Below, piece after piece: positions 62,781 through 64,000 of a DNA stretch of 64,000 nt. Positions within the stretch are counted from its first letter, which is position 1. Every line of letters begins with the position of its first letter. Source of the stretch: Lampris incognitus (Eukaryota; Chordata; Actinopteri; Lampriformes; Lampridae); assembly GCF_029633865.1 (NCBI RefSeq), contig NC_079214.1, forward strand, positions 17,152,753 through 17,216,752, read 5' to 3'. The notes under the pieces are model-generated. The model worked only from the letters and a program-made list of their open reading frames with translations. It made no database searches and was not told the origin of the DNA. The position numbers were made by a program, and so were the translations under genes.

Positions 62781-64000
62781 GTTACATTGGTGGCAGCGGT
62801 GGGATCCGGAAGTGTGCAGATCCTCAGAAGTCTCTTCGGAGCGCGGGAATAACAAAGCGCGAGGGCGCGCTTCCGGGAGAGGGTGACGACTGTAAACTAC
62901 TAATAAGACACCGGGCAAAAAAATAACCGTTTACACTAACTACATCGGATATTATTAATATATTAAGGGGGAAGAATCCCCCTTCTGATTCGCGTGTGGG
63001 GTTAGCCTCTTACTGTGGCACCCCAGGAACAGAGGAGTCAAATATCCTTCTCAAGAATGCTTCAGTGCCAACGCGTGAAAATTTAAACTGGTAATGTTCA
63101 ACTTTTATATAAACAAACGTCCGTTTCGTCACTATCTATCACCAATTATGGTAAAACAATAATGATTCAGCTAACATGAAAGGTTTTTGTATTTGCATTT
63201 TTTAAAAGTATGACACGTCCTGTGGAAAAAAACCAAATAATCTCAAACTGCGCATGGGAACAGACGCGTTTTACTTCATTCAGCGGTGGTTGGACCAAGC
63301 AGAGTGGTGATGTGCGAGTTGTGAACGAATCGTTCAAAACGAACGACTCTTTTTAAAAAAAAATTATTATCAATTTCCCCCCCCAAGAAAAACAAATCGA
63401 ATTGAACAATTACCGTTGAAAGATTCTATGGTATGTTTTAACATTTTAACATCCCCAAATCCCCATTTACCCACATCCTACATCCTGCTCCCCTCTATCT
63501 ACTCCTACCCCAGCCCGCAGGCCCCTTCTCAGAACAGAATTAAACCACATTACAGTAGGTTAAATATAAACATGAAAACGGAAACAAAAGAAAAAAAATA
63601 GATAAGTAAAAGAAACGAATAAATAAAGAGGTGAGTAAATAAATAAAAGAATAACTACTGTACTAGCATCTGATCCATTTTAATGGTCTTTTTGGGCTTA
63701 ATGACGTTGGGTAACTGCTGGCTGTGTATGTGGTGGGCAAGCCGCAAGGTATTCGTTCACCCCAGGCTGGCCCAAGCCCGATTTCTATGGCGCCACCTCA
63801 CCAGGAGGGAGGCGATCAACATATTCAATCAATGGCTTCCAGTGAGAATAAAACCTATCAGAGGAGCCTCTCATTGTAAACTTTATTTTTTTTCAGTTTA
63901 AGTAGAATTTTTTTTTAGGTAAAACTCAACCCTCCTCCCTCAAATCCCCCTTCCTAGTTGCATAGACTTATTACTCAAGATGGGAACCTTATCCAAGGGC
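62781..64000. other. Gene-free right edge
   Basis: No receptor exon 1 was found on the minus strand. A repeat-like GAACGAATCGTTCAAAACGA at about 63320-63345 resembles a dispersed fish element edge. The 72-codon frame at 63683-63901 has no family I know. Confidence 0.4.

Overview
The window is nuclear DNA of a vertebrate, almost certainly a ray-finned (teleost) fish. Its three host genes are split vertebrate genes with GT-AG introns, and the introns and gaps carry a typical fish repeat load: Tc1-like and hAT DNA transposons, RTE-, L2- and L1-like LINEs, tRNA-derived SINEs, a Penelope-like element and Ty3/Gypsy elements. Nothing bacterial or viral-genome-like is seen. All exon models were built by reading splice sites and comparing with remembered family sequences; no alignment was run.

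Layout. 1-957: end of a dead Tc1-like element. 3241-4764: a non-autonomous Harbinger-like element. 6135-21314 (minus): kifbp, the KIF1-binding protein, complete in 13 exons (637 residues). Its introns hold LINE, SINE and Tc1-like copies, including an AT-rich minisatellite broken into pieces by three transposons. 26333-28797 (minus): mpc1, mitochondrial pyruvate carrier 1, in three recognised exons, with an apparent 4-base loss at the exon 1/2 junction. 29990-33362: a degenerate Ty3/Gypsy element followed by an RTE-like LINE end. 33364-39180: an old L1-like LINE interrupted by SINEs and by a young LTR retrotransposon (34557-38624, minus). 41978-47742: a two-exon BED-finger/BESS-domain gene, a 2-kb direct duplication of its second exon and surroundings, and between the copies a hAT element that carries a second BED-finger exon. 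48297-49205: a Penelope-like element with inverted terminal repeats and a GIY-YIG reading frame. 50394-54015: LINE and SINE remains. 54306-59465 (minus): a neuronal nicotinic acetylcholine receptor subunit of the alpha5/beta3 group (exons 2 to last; the signal-peptide exon was not found). 60528-61739: another Tc1-like element.

The most unusual object is the LTR retrotransposon at 34557-38624. Its two 604-base LTRs differ at one base by my reading. It has a 5-base target duplication, a tRNA-Leu primer site and a polypurine tract. Its only reading frame (817 codons) is a Gag N-terminal half joined to about 150 residues of the host chromatin protein PHIP (BRWD family), followed by what looks like the last residues of a Pol polyprotein. 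Protease, reverse transcriptase and integrase are missing. This has the layout of a host-gene transduction, as in acutely transforming retroviruses, but in a fish Gypsy-type element. The second notable system is the BED-BESS locus, where a hAT insertion places a new BED exon, with a phase-matching splice donor, upstream of a duplicated BESS exon.

The three host genes do not obviously work together: axonal kinesin regulation, mitochondrial pyruvate import and cholinergic signalling.
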